Assembly: GCA_017938155.1 (NCBI GenBank)
Contig: JAGBCD010000025.1
Span: 96,214-160,213, forward strand
DNA length: 64,000 nucleotides
Direction of reading: 5' to 3'
From: Paludibacteraceae bacterium
Lineage (GTDB): Bacteria > Bacteroidota > Bacteroidia > Bacteroidales > Paludibacteraceae
The translations under genes were made by a program, and so were the position numbers. A model generated the notes under the pieces. That model was given only the letters and a program-made list of their open reading frames with translations. It did not search any database and was not told the DNA's origin. Positions 42,769-51,526 of this stretch are shown here, piece after piece (the stretch's first letter is position 1; each line of letters begins with the position of its first letter).

Positions 42769-43533
42769 ATGCAACGAATACTCTATAAATATTTGGATAT
42801 AGATGGAGCGATAGCAATGCTCACAAATCGGACTATTCGATTTTCTAATGCTACCAAGCAAAATGATCCATTTGATTGTCATCCAAAATTGATAGATTAT
42901 TCTTATGCTGCTAATGGAGCAGTTACAAAAGAATGGGGCGAATTAATGGTTCTTACAGAAGAAAACAAAGCAGAAAATGAGTGTTATAATACATGGTTTT
43001 GTAGTTTGTCAAAAATTAAAGATTCTATCCCAATGTGGAGTTATTATAGCCAAAATCACTCAGGGATATGTCTCGGATTAAATATTGAAAAAGTACTCAA
43101 AAACACACCACAATTATTTGGTATGATATATTTAGAGCCTTTGGTGTGTGAGGTCCAGTATAAGGATATATTGCAGCGCCCTAACAGTGGATATGAATGG
43201 TATTATCAATTGACTACTAAAGCCCAAGATTGGGCACATGAACAAGAAGTTCGACTTGTAATGCCTGATGCAACAAGAATGTATCTTGCTTATACAAAAG
43301 AGCTTATAGAACGAGAGAAAGCGGGAGAAATTATTCATGATAGAGAATTTCCGCGAGATATGCCCATAAGGGATGGAGAATGTATAGAAACTATTTATTT
43401 AGGTATAAAAATTGATCCGAAAAAGAAAACTGAGATTATTCAAAAGGCTCAAAAGATCAACCCCAACATCAAACTCTACCAAATGACTGTGGATGAGAAT
43501 GCGTTTCGGTTGAAAGCCACAGAGATAGAATAG
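42769..43533 (+). CDS. DUF2971 family protein
   Basis: The 254-residue cytoplasmic protein matches my memory of DUF2971: ILYKYLDIDGAIAMLTNRTI at the start, FSNATKQNDPFDC (about 25-37), NTWFCSLSKIKDSIPMWSYY (about 75-94), HSGICLGL and a late WAHEQEVRLV. The family is uncharacterised but frequent near phage-defence and mobile genes. It lies 17 bp after the coiled-coil membrane gene, ending the apparent RM operon. Residues resembling an ADP-ribosyl or nuclease site cannot be assigned with confidence. Confidence 0.82.
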   Translation: MQRILYKYLDIDGAIAMLTNRTIRFSNATKQNDPFDCHPKLIDYSYAANGAVTKEWGELMVLTEENKAENECYNTWFCSLSKIKDSIPMWSYYSQNHSGICLGLNIEKVLKNTPQLFGMIYLEPLVCEVQYKDILQRPNSGYEWYYQLTTKAQDWAHEQEVRLVMPDATRMYLAYTKELIEREKAGEIIHDREFPRDMPIRDGECIETIYLGIKIDPKKKTEIIQKAQKINPNIKLYQMTVDENAFRLKATEIE

Positions 43534-43653
43534 AACAATTATCAAACAAACGACTTAGACAACTGCTGGTGGATATGATATAATCCCCTATTAACACAAT
43601 TCGCTATTCGCGAATTGCGAAATATATCAGATAATTATCTAATATACAAAGAT

Positions 43654-44169
43654 ATGAAACCACAAGATATTGTTGTTTTATTGAAGAAATTAACCTCGCA
43701 AGGAAAGGTCCTTTCTGCCAACGGATTGGCTGCTTCATTAGGTATGAGTGCTTCAACGGTTAGCGAGTGCTTGGAACGCTGTAAGAAAGCTCAACTCGTT
43801 GATCGCAATAAAAAGCGTGTAAACACGTTGGCGTTGCAGGAATTCCTTATACATGGTATTCAATATGTATTCCCAGCTGAGGCAGGGCGTGTAGGACGAG
43901 GGGTACCAACATATATCAGCGCATCGCCCATCAAAGAGCAACTTTCCAATAACAATGAGAGTTATGTATGGCACGATGTTAAAGGTTCTGCGCGCGGGCA
44001 GCAGATTCAGCCATTATACAATACGATCTCTCAAGCCGTCAGAGAAGACGATGAATTATATCAACTATTAGTGATAGTGGACACTCTCCGTATGGGTCGC
44101 GTGCGAGAGAGAGAGATTGCTATTGCGGAATTAGCCAAACATATCAATGGTTATGCAGAAAACCAATAA
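43654..44169 (+). CDS. Winged-helix transcriptional regulator, probable antitoxin-type
   Basis: ATG 43654 (MKPQDIVVLLKK) gives 171 residues. A helix-turn-helix (KVLSANGLAASLGMSASTVSE, about 17-37) is followed by a variable region with GRGVPTYISASP and a C-terminal helical part. Proteins of this type are often paired with a nucleotidyltransferase gene, and here the next frame, overlapping by 23 bp, is such a gene but truncated. I infer a regulator or antitoxin of a degraded two-gene module. It is separated from the DUF2971 gene by 120 bp. Confidence 0.75.
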   Translation: MKPQDIVVLLKKLTSQGKVLSANGLAASLGMSASTVSECLERCKKAQLVDRNKKRVNTLALQEFLIHGIQYVFPAEAGRVGRGVPTYISASPIKEQLSNNNESYVWHDVKGSARGQQIQPLYNTISQAVREDDELYQLLVIVDTLRMGRVREREIAIAELAKHINGYAENQ

Positions 44170-44452
44170 CGAGCGTTTGCAGACTATTGCGTCAGCCATG
44201 CAGGAACTTAATGCTCGCCTCGTGTATGTAGGTGGTGCTATGGCTAGTGCGTATGCTACCGACCCAACAGCTACGGAGCCGCGAACGACCTTAGATGTGG
44301 ATTGCGTAGTAGATTCTAACTCGTATGCAGAACATGCGGCTTTTGAAGAATTGCTCCGCGAGAAGCATTTCCAAAACGATCATGACTCTGAGCCGCCAGT
44401 GATATGCCGTTGGGTATATAATGGCGAATTTATAAAGGTAGTAGAAGCATAA
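44147..44452 (+). pseudogene. Truncated nucleotidyltransferase (toxin-like) gene
   Basis: The 101-residue frame contains the start of a nucleotidyltransferase fold: ARLVYVGGAMASAYA (GG motif, about 23-37) and RTTLDVDCVVD (the D-x-D metal pair, about 46-56). It stops abruptly at GEFIKVVEA. The third acidic residue and the rest of the fold are missing; related proteins are considerably longer. The sequence after the stop is non-coding. It is probably an inactive remnant of the partner of the overlapping winged-helix gene. An alternative start is ATG 44153. Confidence 0.65.
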
Positions 44453-44937
44453 TCCTCTATCATCTTTTACCACTACCTTCGGCACAATCTTCGCGCACGA
44501 AGAAAAAAAATAACAAAAAACATCAACCAAGCGGGAGGCGTTGGTAATCAATACCTTCCGCTTGCTTTAAGCGTCTTTTTATAGCAACATTTAGAAACCT
44601 TCGGCACGAAACCCCTTCCATGCCGAAGATTTTTGCAGCATTATTATAGAGACACGTTTATAGAAAGCCACCGAAAGCCCATAGATTTCCTATAGATGTC
44701 CTTATTTAGTTCTATGCTTGCGCTGATTCCTCAAAGTGGGGACTTTTCGGGCGCTGCGCTCGGAGTGCGTTCCGTCGCACTCCTTCAAGTCGCCTAACCA
44801 GCAAAGAACTCGTGGCAATTTCTACGCAAATGTGTACACAGATATAATCTTTTTGTCAAAAAATAACAAAAAGTTTCACACTTTCTTCGATAATTCAACA
44901 ATTTGCTGTATCTTTGAAGAGAATTTGAAACAAATAG
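44453..44937. other. Intergenic region with hairpins after the truncated nucleotidyltransferase
   Basis: No gene is supported. Two hairpins are visible: CAAGCGG/CCGCTTG (44528-44534 with 44558-44564), terminator-like, and GGAGTGCG/CGCACTCC (44762-44769 with 44776-44783) in a locally GC-rich patch. A TATCTTTG box at 44909-44916 may serve the next gene but lacks a good -33 element. Confidence 0.6.
44528..44576 (+). terminator. Terminator-like hairpin
   Basis: CAAGCGG (44528-44534) plus AGG pair with CCT plus CCGCTTG (44558-44564), followed by CTTTAAGCGTCTTTTT. It would end the defence-island transcript. Confidence 0.55.
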
Positions 44938-45696
44938 ATGAATCTATTATCCTTTCTACATAGTAAATTATTGTTCACATTGCAAGATGTAGCCCAAGAA
45001 ACTGGCAACACACGCAGTGCACAAACTTTGCTTATGCGTTATCAAAAGCAAGGGTTTGTATCCAAAGTACGACGAGGATTGTATTGCGTGAACAACATAG
45101 CCACTCATCTGCCTGAAGCAAACAAATTTCAAGTAGCATCTGCCATTACGTCAAGCTCCTATGTAGCTTATCATGCAGCCATGGAGTACCACGGATTTGC
45201 ACATCAAGTATATTACGATGTAGCAGTCGGAGGCGAACAAGCGTTCAATGCTTTTGAATTTGATGGGATTCACTTTGCCTTCCGTCAAATCCCTACGCAT
45301 ATAGGTATAGATACACCTATTGCCGATTCGCATGTTCGTGTGACGAATGTAGAGCGAACAGTGATTGATTGCATTGATCGTATTGACCTTTGTGGAGGTT
45401 GGGAAGAATTGACCAATTGCCTCATGAGCGTGCAATACCTCCGTGAAGAAATGCTACTAACTATCTTACAAACATACAATAAGATTGCACTATATAAAAA
45501 GGTGGGCTTCTTGTTTGAACAGCTACATCTGCCAGTTTCCAGCAACTTGATAGATACTTGTAAACAATATGCCAAAGAGAGTGTCACTTATCTTACATCG
45601 GATGGAGATAGCGACACCTTCAGTGCAGCATGGCGACTATATGCACCTAAAAATCTATTAACCATCAATCAACACAACCCAGATGAACTCGTATAA
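44938..45696 (+). CDS. AbiEi-like antitoxin / winged-helix protein, orphan
   Basis: The 252-residue protein resembles type IV AbiEi antitoxins. It has an N-terminal winged helix (LFTLQDVAQETGNTRSAQTL, about 12-31), the wing KVRRGLYCV and the AbiEi core with ITSSSYVAYHAAMEYHGF (about 69-86), then VTNVERTVIDCIDRIDLCGG (about 133-152). In AbiE systems an AbiEii nucleotidyltransferase toxin follows; none does here, the next gene being a DUF4143 ATPase 196 bp on. It is therefore an orphan, perhaps a solitary regulator or immunity gene. Confidence 0.8.
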   Translation: MNLLSFLHSKLLFTLQDVAQETGNTRSAQTLLMRYQKQGFVSKVRRGLYCVNNIATHLPEANKFQVASAITSSSYVAYHAAMEYHGFAHQVYYDVAVGGEQAFNAFEFDGIHFAFRQIPTHIGIDTPIADSHVRVTNVERTVIDCIDRIDLCGGWEELTNCLMSVQYLREEMLLTILQTYNKIALYKKVGFLFEQLHLPVSSNLIDTCKQYAKESVTYLTSDGDSDTFSAAWRLYAPKNLLTINQHNPDELV

Positions 45697-45821
45697 CAAG
45701 CCCTAACTATTATTCTCTGATGCAGAAATAATCCATAATATTTGCAATCATCCAATGGCACATTGGAAAGTAAGAGAGTAATATAAACTTGTGGCATATC
45801 TTTGAAGAAGTACAAAAACTA

Positions 45822-45853
45822 TTTGCTCATATCAAAATAACTTACTACCTTTG
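45822..45853 (+). promoter_or_regulatory. Promoter of the DUF4143 ATPase gene
   Basis: TTTG (45822-45825) and TACCTTTG (45846-45853) are 20 bp apart; the leader is about 33 nt. Confidence 0.75.
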
Positions 45854-45892
45854 TGCCGAAAATCATTGGCAATACAAAAAAAAACGACGTAA

Positions 45893-47143
45893 ATGCGAAT
45901 ACCAAGACAGCAATACTTAAATAAACTCATTGCCAGCGAAGGCAATGGACTTATTAAAATCATAGCAGGAATACGACGCTCAGGTAAGTCATTCTTGCTC
46001 TTTGAATTATTTCATCAGTATTTGATTGATAAAGGAATAGAACCAAATCATATCATTGAAATTTCGTTGGATCATTGGAAAAGTAAACCTCTACGAGATC
46101 CTGACCTTCTGCTCAATCATATTGATAATCTAATACAACCAGATGGCAAACGCCATTATGTCATTTTAGATGAGGTACAATTGGTAAATGATTTTGTAGA
46201 AGTGTTACTTTCACTCATGCAAAATCGTCAATTGGATATCTATGTATCTGGTTCCAATTCTAAATTTCTCTCCTCAGATATTGTAACTGAATTTCGAGGA
46301 AGAGGAGAAGAAATACATGTATACCCATTATCGTTCAAAGAATATTTCGAAGTCGTGGGTGGCGATAGAAACCAAGCATGGAAAAACTATTACACCTTTG
46401 GCGGATTGCCTCAAATATTGCAATTCGAAACAGATGAAAAGAAAATAGATTATCTGCTTAATCTATATGAACTTACATATTTTAGAGATATTATTGAACG
46501 GAATCATCTGCGCAATCCTGATGGAATGAAACAAGTGATACAGGTCTTGGCATCAGGTATTGGTGCGCCAACCAATCCGAAACGTATCAGCAATACTTTC
46601 CAGACGATTGAACATATAGTAATCAGCGACAAAACGATTGGTAACTATATCCAGTATCTTGAAGATGCTTTTATAATAGAGAAGGCACTACGATATGATG
46701 TGAAAGGTAGAAAATATATTGGCGTAGAAACTAAGTACTATTTTGCTGATATGGGATTGAGAGGCGCAATACTCAACTTTAGGCAACAAGAAGAACCTCA
46801 TATCATGGAAAATATTATCTACAATGAACTGCGTATGCGTGGTTATCGCGTAGATGTTGGTCGCGTAGATACCTGGGGAAGAGATAACAATGGAAAAACG
46901 ATTCATCAAGCATTGGAAGTAGATTTCGTTGTAAATAAAGGTGCAGAAAGAATCTATATCCAATCTGCCTACCGCATGCCTACAGAAGAAAAGGAAAATC
47001 AAGAAAAGCGTTCATTACTCAATACGGGAGATAATTTCCGCAAAGTGATCATTGTTGGTGATGATATCAAACGTAAAGTAGATGAACAAGGTGTTGTAAC
47101 GATAAGTTTATTTGATTTCTTATTGAATTTAACTGAAGTGTAA
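45893..47143 (+). CDS. AAA-family ATPase with DUF4143 domain
   Basis: This 416-residue protein has Walker A in GIRRSGKSFLL (about 26-36), Walker B YVILDEVQ (about 89-96), a sensor segment DIYVSGSNS and a C-terminal DUF4143 domain. That domain includes a PD-(D/E)XK-like remnant EVDFVVNKG (about 343). Such ATPases are abundant in gut Bacteroidales, often in several copies. Their function is unknown, with defence or DNA transactions suggested. It has its own promoter, so it is independent of the AbiEi-like gene. Confidence 0.9.
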   Translation: MRIPRQQYLNKLIASEGNGLIKIIAGIRRSGKSFLLFELFHQYLIDKGIEPNHIIEISLDHWKSKPLRDPDLLLNHIDNLIQPDGKRHYVILDEVQLVNDFVEVLLSLMQNRQLDIYVSGSNSKFLSSDIVTEFRGRGEEIHVYPLSFKEYFEVVGGDRNQAWKNYYTFGGLPQILQFETDEKKIDYLLNLYELTYFRDIIERNHLRNPDGMKQVIQVLASGIGAPTNPKRISNTFQTIEHIVISDKTIGNYIQYLEDAFIIEKALRYDVKGRKYIGVETKYYFADMGLRGAILNFRQQEEPHIMENIIYNELRMRGYRVDVGRVDTWGRDNNGKTIHQALEVDFVVNKGAERIYIQSAYRMPTEEKENQEKRSLLNTGDNFRKVIIVGDDIKRKVDEQGVVTISLFDFLLNLTEV

Positions 47144-47235
47144 ACATTTAAATTCAATCACATCCACTATGAGCAAAGATACCTTCATAAAATATAACTA
47201 TTAACAAATCTTTTGAAACAATATCTTTGACTACA

Positions 47236-48069
47236 ATGAAACGCCTAATAACAACTATCCTCATAGCATGTCTAACTTCCCTTGCATGGAGCAAAGAGTA
47301 CATTGTTTATGGTCCACAAGGAGGATTGGACATGACCATCACACTACCCAAGAACTTCAACACCACCACCGACTCCTGTCCAATGGTGATACTCATGCAT
47401 GGCATCTTTGCCAGCAAAGATATCACACCCATGCCAACCATAGCCAAAGAACTGGCTAAAAAGGGCATAGCATCCATACGATTCACCTTTGGAGGACACT
47501 GGACCAGCGAAGGAGAAATGGTAAAAATGACCATAGCAAAAGAATTGGAAGATGCACAAGCCATGTGGACATACGCTGAACAACTACCCTATATCACAAA
47601 AATAGGACTGCTCGGACACTCACAAGGAGGAGTGATAGCATCCATGACAGCAGGAATACTCACACAAAAAGATACACAAAAAAAACCTTCCGCCTTGGCG
47701 CTATTAGCACCAGCATCTGTGCTCAAAGACGCATGCCTAAACGGACATATACTTGGCACGAAATTTGACCCTATCAATCCACCCGAGTACATCCGATGCT
47801 TCGGAAGCATGAAACTGGGAAAAGAATATATACGCTATGCACAACAAATGGACGTCTTTGCTACAGCACAAGCATACAAAGGACCCGTACAAATAATACA
47901 CGGTAGCAACGACAAAATAGTACCCCTATCATGTAGCCATGACTTCAAAAATACCTATGGCGATCATGCACAAATGATAATTGTACCAAACGAAAACCAT
48001 CGACTCAGCAAGCAAACCAAACATATTGCACAACTGGTAACCACCTTCTTCCTACAACAACTACAATAA
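47236..48069 (+). CDS. Alpha/beta hydrolase, feruloyl/cinnamoyl-esterase-like, secreted
   Basis: From ATG 47236 the product has 277 residues with a signal peptide (1-19). The catalytic triad is apparent: nucleophile Ser129 in LLGHSQGG, Asp226 in HGSNDKIVP and His255 in NENHRLS. The order of segments (MHGIFAS, RFTFGGHWTSEG, LLAPASVLKDACLNG, LGKEYIRYAQQM) closely follows cinnamoyl/feruloyl esterases of gut bacteria. A likely role is releasing phenolic esters from plant polymers in the periplasm or outside. A TATCTTTG box ends only 6 bp before the ATG, hinting at a leaderless mRNA. Confidence 0.85.
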   Translation: MKRLITTILIACLTSLAWSKEYIVYGPQGGLDMTITLPKNFNTTTDSCPMVILMHGIFASKDITPMPTIAKELAKKGIASIRFTFGGHWTSEGEMVKMTIAKELEDAQAMWTYAEQLPYITKIGLLGHSQGGVIASMTAGILTQKDTQKKPSALALLAPASVLKDACLNGHILGTKFDPINPPEYIRCFGSMKLGKEYIRYAQQMDVFATAQAYKGPVQIIHGSNDKIVPLSCSHDFKNTYGDHAQMIIVPNENHRLSKQTKHIAQLVTTFFLQQLQ

Positions 48070-48081
48070 CACACCACACCC

Positions 48082-48897
48082 ATGCTGCGCAAACTGCACA
48101 TAATACTTCTCCTATTAAGCATACACCTCATCGTGCATGCCGAAAAATGGAGCCAACCATACGAAAACATTCTTACCCTTCGCTATGGTGGGATGTGGCA
48201 ACAAGACCAATACCTAAGCCCACTACTCTACTCGGGACAAGCAATAGGCATAAGCAATGAATGGTGGCAAAACTTCCGCCGCGACACCACACAAGATTGG
48301 CAACACGTGGGACAACTACACATAACAGGAGCCATGGCATACAGCGAACGCAAAAACAACCTAATTTACTCCATGGGACTACAAGGAGGATGGGGAACAC
48401 AATACACATGGAAATGGCCACACCTCGGACTACAACTACTGTTAGGACCATACATAGACATGGACCTATCACCTAAAATACAGGCATCTAACGTCAATAA
48501 ACCCTACTCCATGGACCTGAGCATCAACCTCAATGCCATGGGAGGCATACGATGGACATTCCACGCACCCAAAACGAGTTATCGACTACAATACTTAGCA
48601 CGAACTAACCTCATAGGAATAGACTACCTACCCGACTACTGGCACTCTTACTTCGAAATGTCGGAAGGAGTACTTGGGCAAATACGATGCGCAGGCATGT
48701 GGAACCATAGACGGATACATCACGAACTAACACTTGACATGCAGTTCATTCGCTCCACATGGCGAATAGGAGTAAAACATGAATATATCGAATACGGAAC
48801 AACCAACATGATGTTCTCGCGCGAACAAGTAAGTGCCATCATTGGATGGATATGGGAAGAAAAGAGAATGAGAGGAAGAATCGGGAGGGAATTATGA
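48082..48897 (+). CDS. Predicted outer-membrane beta-barrel protein (DUF3316-like)
   Basis: The 271-residue protein has a signal peptide (1-20). Then come alternating aromatic and polar strands (ENILTLRYGGMWQQDQYLSP, LLYSGQAIGISNEWW), repeated YxLGLQGGW-type segments and a Trp-rich character typical of small outer-membrane barrels. It recalls the Bacteroidota family DUF3316. It starts 12 bp after the esterase and is probably cotranscribed. The C terminus (RMRGRIGREL) does not end in an aromatic residue, which is slightly unusual. Confidence 0.7.
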   Translation: MLRKLHIILLLLSIHLIVHAEKWSQPYENILTLRYGGMWQQDQYLSPLLYSGQAIGISNEWWQNFRRDTTQDWQHVGQLHITGAMAYSERKNNLIYSMGLQGGWGTQYTWKWPHLGLQLLLGPYIDMDLSPKIQASNVNKPYSMDLSINLNAMGGIRWTFHAPKTSYRLQYLARTNLIGIDYLPDYWHSYFEMSEGVLGQIRCAGMWNHRRIHHELTLDMQFIRSTWRIGVKHEYIEYGTTNMMFSREQVSAIIGWIWEEKRMRGRIGREL

Positions 48898-49050
48898 ATT
48901 ATGAATTATGAATTTTGAATTTTGAATTATGAAAATTCGCTCTGCGAATGATCGTTCGACCCGAAGAGGAGATAAGACTTTTGAATTGACAGACCCCTCA
49001 GTCCTTCGGACAGCTCTGCTAATTAAGAATTTTGAATTATGAATTTTGAA
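48893..49050. repeat. AT-rich GAATTATGAATTTTGAA-type direct repeats flanking a short insert
   Basis: Short tandem copies of GAATTATGAATT and GAATTTTGAA occur at 48893-48930 and again at 49027-49050. They flank about 95 bp that include GTCCTTCGGAC, a small hairpin. No gene is present. The first copies overlap the stop of the beta-barrel gene. Confidence 0.7.
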
Positions 49051-49063
49051 ATAAACATCTTTG

Positions 49064-50080
49064 ATGTATAAAACGATAAAACATATTGCCTTATGCATAA
49101 TGGTACTGCTATGCAGCTGTACCCATCAGTTTGATGAACCCACAACGAACTCACCATTAGGCAACTTTGAAGCCCTTTGGAATATCATTGACCAAAAGTA
49201 CTGTTTCTTGGACGAAAAACAAATTGATTGGGATGCCGTATATTTGAGTTATTACTCACAATTTGATACCTTACAAATCCGAACCTATGAAGATAACTAT
49301 CGTTTCTTCGACCTTATGGAAGAAGTTGTCAATACGCTCAACGATGGACACGTAAACCTCTACTCATCGTTTGATATATCCGTATGTCACTCTTGGTATG
49401 AAGGATATCCTGAGAACTTTGATATAGATATATTAACCCAACACTACCTCAAAGACTATCGCCAAGCTGGTGGACTCAACTACTGCCGCTTAGACAATGA
49501 TAGCATTGGATATATCTACTACAACTCGTTCAGTAATACCTTTTCACAAGCCAACTGGTTAGCCGTACTTCGTTACTTCAATCATTGCAAAGGCATCGTT
49601 ATAGATGTGCGCAACAATGGCGGAGGAACACTCACTAATGCCTACCTATTGGCAGCACCCTTCTTTGCACAAGATACTATCGTAGGCTATTGGCAACACA
49701 AAACAGGCCCCCAACATAACGAGTTCTCCGAATTGAAACCGATGCTCATGGAACAAAGTAATGGTTATTGGAAACGCCCCGTTGTAGTCCTATGCAACCG
49801 ACAAACCTATTCGGCCGCAAACTTCTTCGTAAGCATCATGCGATACGCCGACAACTCACGAATAGTCGGTGGAACAAGCGGAGGGGGAGGCGGTATGCCC
49901 ATGAGCTATGAGCTACCCTGCGGATGGTTATTACGATTTTCGAGTATTAAGATGTACGATAGAGACATGAATAGCATTGAACTTGGAATAAGTCCTCATA
50001 TCATTGTCAACCAACAATCGGAGGACAAAGATGATCTAATAGAAAAAGCCATCACAATAATCCACTCAGCCTATCCATAA
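49064..50080 (+). CDS. S41 family peptidase (C-terminal processing protease-like) lipoprotein
   Basis: The start at ATG 49064 gives 338 residues with lipobox VLLCSC (Cys about 17 or 19). The S41 core is visible: NTLNDGHVNLYS (about 95-106), IGYIYYNSF, IVIDVRNNGGGTL (about 184-196) and the nucleophile Ser in NRQTYSAANFF (about 248-258), then GGTSGGGGGMP. S41 proteases such as CtpA and tricorn homologues process periplasmic or outer-membrane proteins. No PDZ domain is evident, making it a short member. It lies between repeats and the PLD-like gene (10-bp gap). Confidence 0.87.
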   Translation: MYKTIKHIALCIMVLLCSCTHQFDEPTTNSPLGNFEALWNIIDQKYCFLDEKQIDWDAVYLSYYSQFDTLQIRTYEDNYRFFDLMEEVVNTLNDGHVNLYSSFDISVCHSWYEGYPENFDIDILTQHYLKDYRQAGGLNYCRLDNDSIGYIYYNSFSNTFSQANWLAVLRYFNHCKGIVIDVRNNGGGTLTNAYLLAAPFFAQDTIVGYWQHKTGPQHNEFSELKPMLMEQSNGYWKRPVVVLCNRQTYSAANFFVSIMRYADNSRIVGGTSGGGGGMPMSYELPCGWLLRFSSIKMYDRDMNSIELGISPHIIVNQQSEDKDDLIEKAITIIHSAYP

Positions 50081-50090
50081 GGATATAACA

Positions 50091-50612
50091 ATGACTCAAT
50101 ACATCGCAGACATAGAACATTATACCGAAGTGATTGCCCGTATACCCAAGGCTAAACGATTGCTATGGATAGCCACTGCAGATTTGAAGGACTTGTACGT
50201 AAAAAATGGTAACCACTCTGTAGTACCTTTTCTACAGATCCTCAATGACCTTGTCAAAAAAGGTGTAGAGGTGTGCCTTATCCATGCTAAAGAACCGGGG
50301 CAGGCTTTCCGAGAAGATTTTGATAAATATCCCGCATTATGGACGGAATTGGAACGCCGACTATGTCCACGCGTACATATGAAAATCATATCCATTGATA
50401 GTGAATACGTATATATCGGTTCTGCCAACCTCACTGGTGCTGGTATGGGGATGAAATCTGCTAATCGAAGAAACTTCGAAGCAGGGATATGGACTGACGA
50501 ACCAGGACTGATCGATAGTGCCATGTCGCATTTTGATAGCATCTGGGAAGGGAGTCACTGCCACGCATGTGATAGAAAAACATTTTGCGGAGATCGCATC
50601 AAAGAAAAATAA
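50091..50612 (+). CDS. Phospholipase D-like domain protein, single HKD motif with Cys cluster
   Basis: The 173-residue product has one PLD motif, VHMKIISIDSEYVYIGSANLT (His96, Lys98, Asp103, then GSAN at about 110-113), so activity would need a homodimer, as in the Nuc endonuclease. No signal peptide is apparent. The C terminus carries Cys157, Cys160 and Cys166 with adjacent His residues (SHCHACDRKTFC), possibly a metal site. The substrate (DNA or phospholipid) is unknown. It is 10 bp after the S41 peptidase gene. Confidence 0.82.
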   Translation: MTQYIADIEHYTEVIARIPKAKRLLWIATADLKDLYVKNGNHSVVPFLQILNDLVKKGVEVCLIHAKEPGQAFREDFDKYPALWTELERRLCPRVHMKIISIDSEYVYIGSANLTGAGMGMKSANRRNFEAGIWTDEPGLIDSAMSHFDSIWEGSHCHACDRKTFCGDRIKEK

Positions 50613-50650
50613 CAGTCATTCTGCAATAGCATAATAGATGAATAAACAAA

Positions 50651-50687
50651 ACACCCCAAAGAAGTTAAAGACTTTTTTGGGGTGTAG
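50651..50687. terminator. Bidirectional terminator between convergent genes
   Basis: ACACCCCAAA and TTTGGGGTGT form a 10-bp stem, with A-rich and T-rich flanks, between the PLD-like gene and the minus-strand outer-membrane protein gene. Confidence 0.8.
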
Positions 50688-50709
50688 AATATAACATCTA
50701 TTCAAAAAC

Positions 50710-51465
50710 TTAATTGAAGAAAAGCGATAAACCAACTGAAATGGTGATAGGTCCTGAAGGATTTTTGATTTCGCCTTTATTGATAGCAGCTTGTTCAATA
50801 ATGGTAGGCATCAGATGTTGTGCATAAGATGCCTCGGCAAACACTCCAAAATTGGGAAAAATGAACCACTCAACACCTGCCGAAAAACGCAAAGTAGGCA
50901 CCACATGGTCAACATCTTGCATATCATACATCACTGTATTCAAAGGCGCTCCAGAAATCATATCATCAAGCGATGGATAGTATAACTCCATGTTCTTAAC
51001 TGTAGCAATTGAAATACCCGGTTGAATACTCATATAAAAATCCCATGGATGGAAATATGGATTTTCATAGAACTTGCGGATATCCTTAACCAATGGCAAA
51101 CGATAACCAACGCTCATTCCTATCTCATTGTACCACACTTCTCCCTTGCATACATTCGAACCACTGATGTACAAAGAATCGTAACTATTGCTATGAGTGT
51201 CGTAGGTGATATAAACGAAAGTACCATAGTTCTTGTGATGACGCCAACCCAAGCGCATAGCCGAATTGAAAGTAGCACTCTCTATCCCATTAGGAGTAAA
51301 ACCTGCTCCTAATACTGTAGGTAAGTCGAGAGCATCAAAGAAGTCACCGAAAGTATATTTGTCTTTCTTTTCTTGAGCCGCATCCTTATTTGCTTGAGAA
51401 GAATCTGCAGCATATAAACCTAAACAGAAAATAGCACAAACGAGAAGGGTGTAAATTCGTTTCAT
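50710..51465 (-). CDS. Outer-membrane protein, beta-barrel type, unknown function
   Basis: The product has 251 residues from ATG 51465. A signal peptide (1-19, ending LYAADS) precedes a charged linker (about 20-36) and strands typical of a small barrel (LGWRHHKNYGTFVYITYD, SVGYRLPLV, TLRFSAGVEWFIFPNFGVFAEASY), and it terminates in the aromatic VGLSLFFN signature used by the BAM machinery. I do not recognise a characterised family. It is monocistronic, with its own promoter and a terminator. Confidence 0.8.
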   Translation of the reverse strand: MKRIYTLLVCAIFCLGLYAADSSQANKDAAQEKKDKYTFGDFFDALDLPTVLGAGFTPNGIESATFNSAMRLGWRHHKNYGTFVYITYDTHSNSYDSLYISGSNVCKGEVWYNEIGMSVGYRLPLVKDIRKFYENPYFHPWDFYMSIQPGISIATVKNMELYYPSLDDMISGAPLNTVMYDMQDVDHVVPTLRFSAGVEWFIFPNFGVFAEASYAQHLMPTIIEQAAINKGEIKNPSGPITISVGLSLFFN

Positions 51466-51526
51466 AAGCAAATAGTCTGATTTTTAAGATTTTTAACTTT
51501 TGTTTAATACTACACTTAATTCGCCA

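Noticed and set aside
44736-44963. 75-residue frame upstream of the AbiEi-like gene
   Set aside because: It crosses a hairpin and the probable promoter and overlaps the start of the next gene in another frame; no domain was recognised.
46688-47002. Antisense frame inside the DUF4143 ATPase
   Set aside because: It is a shadow frame without its own signals, fully inside a gene with clear Walker motifs.
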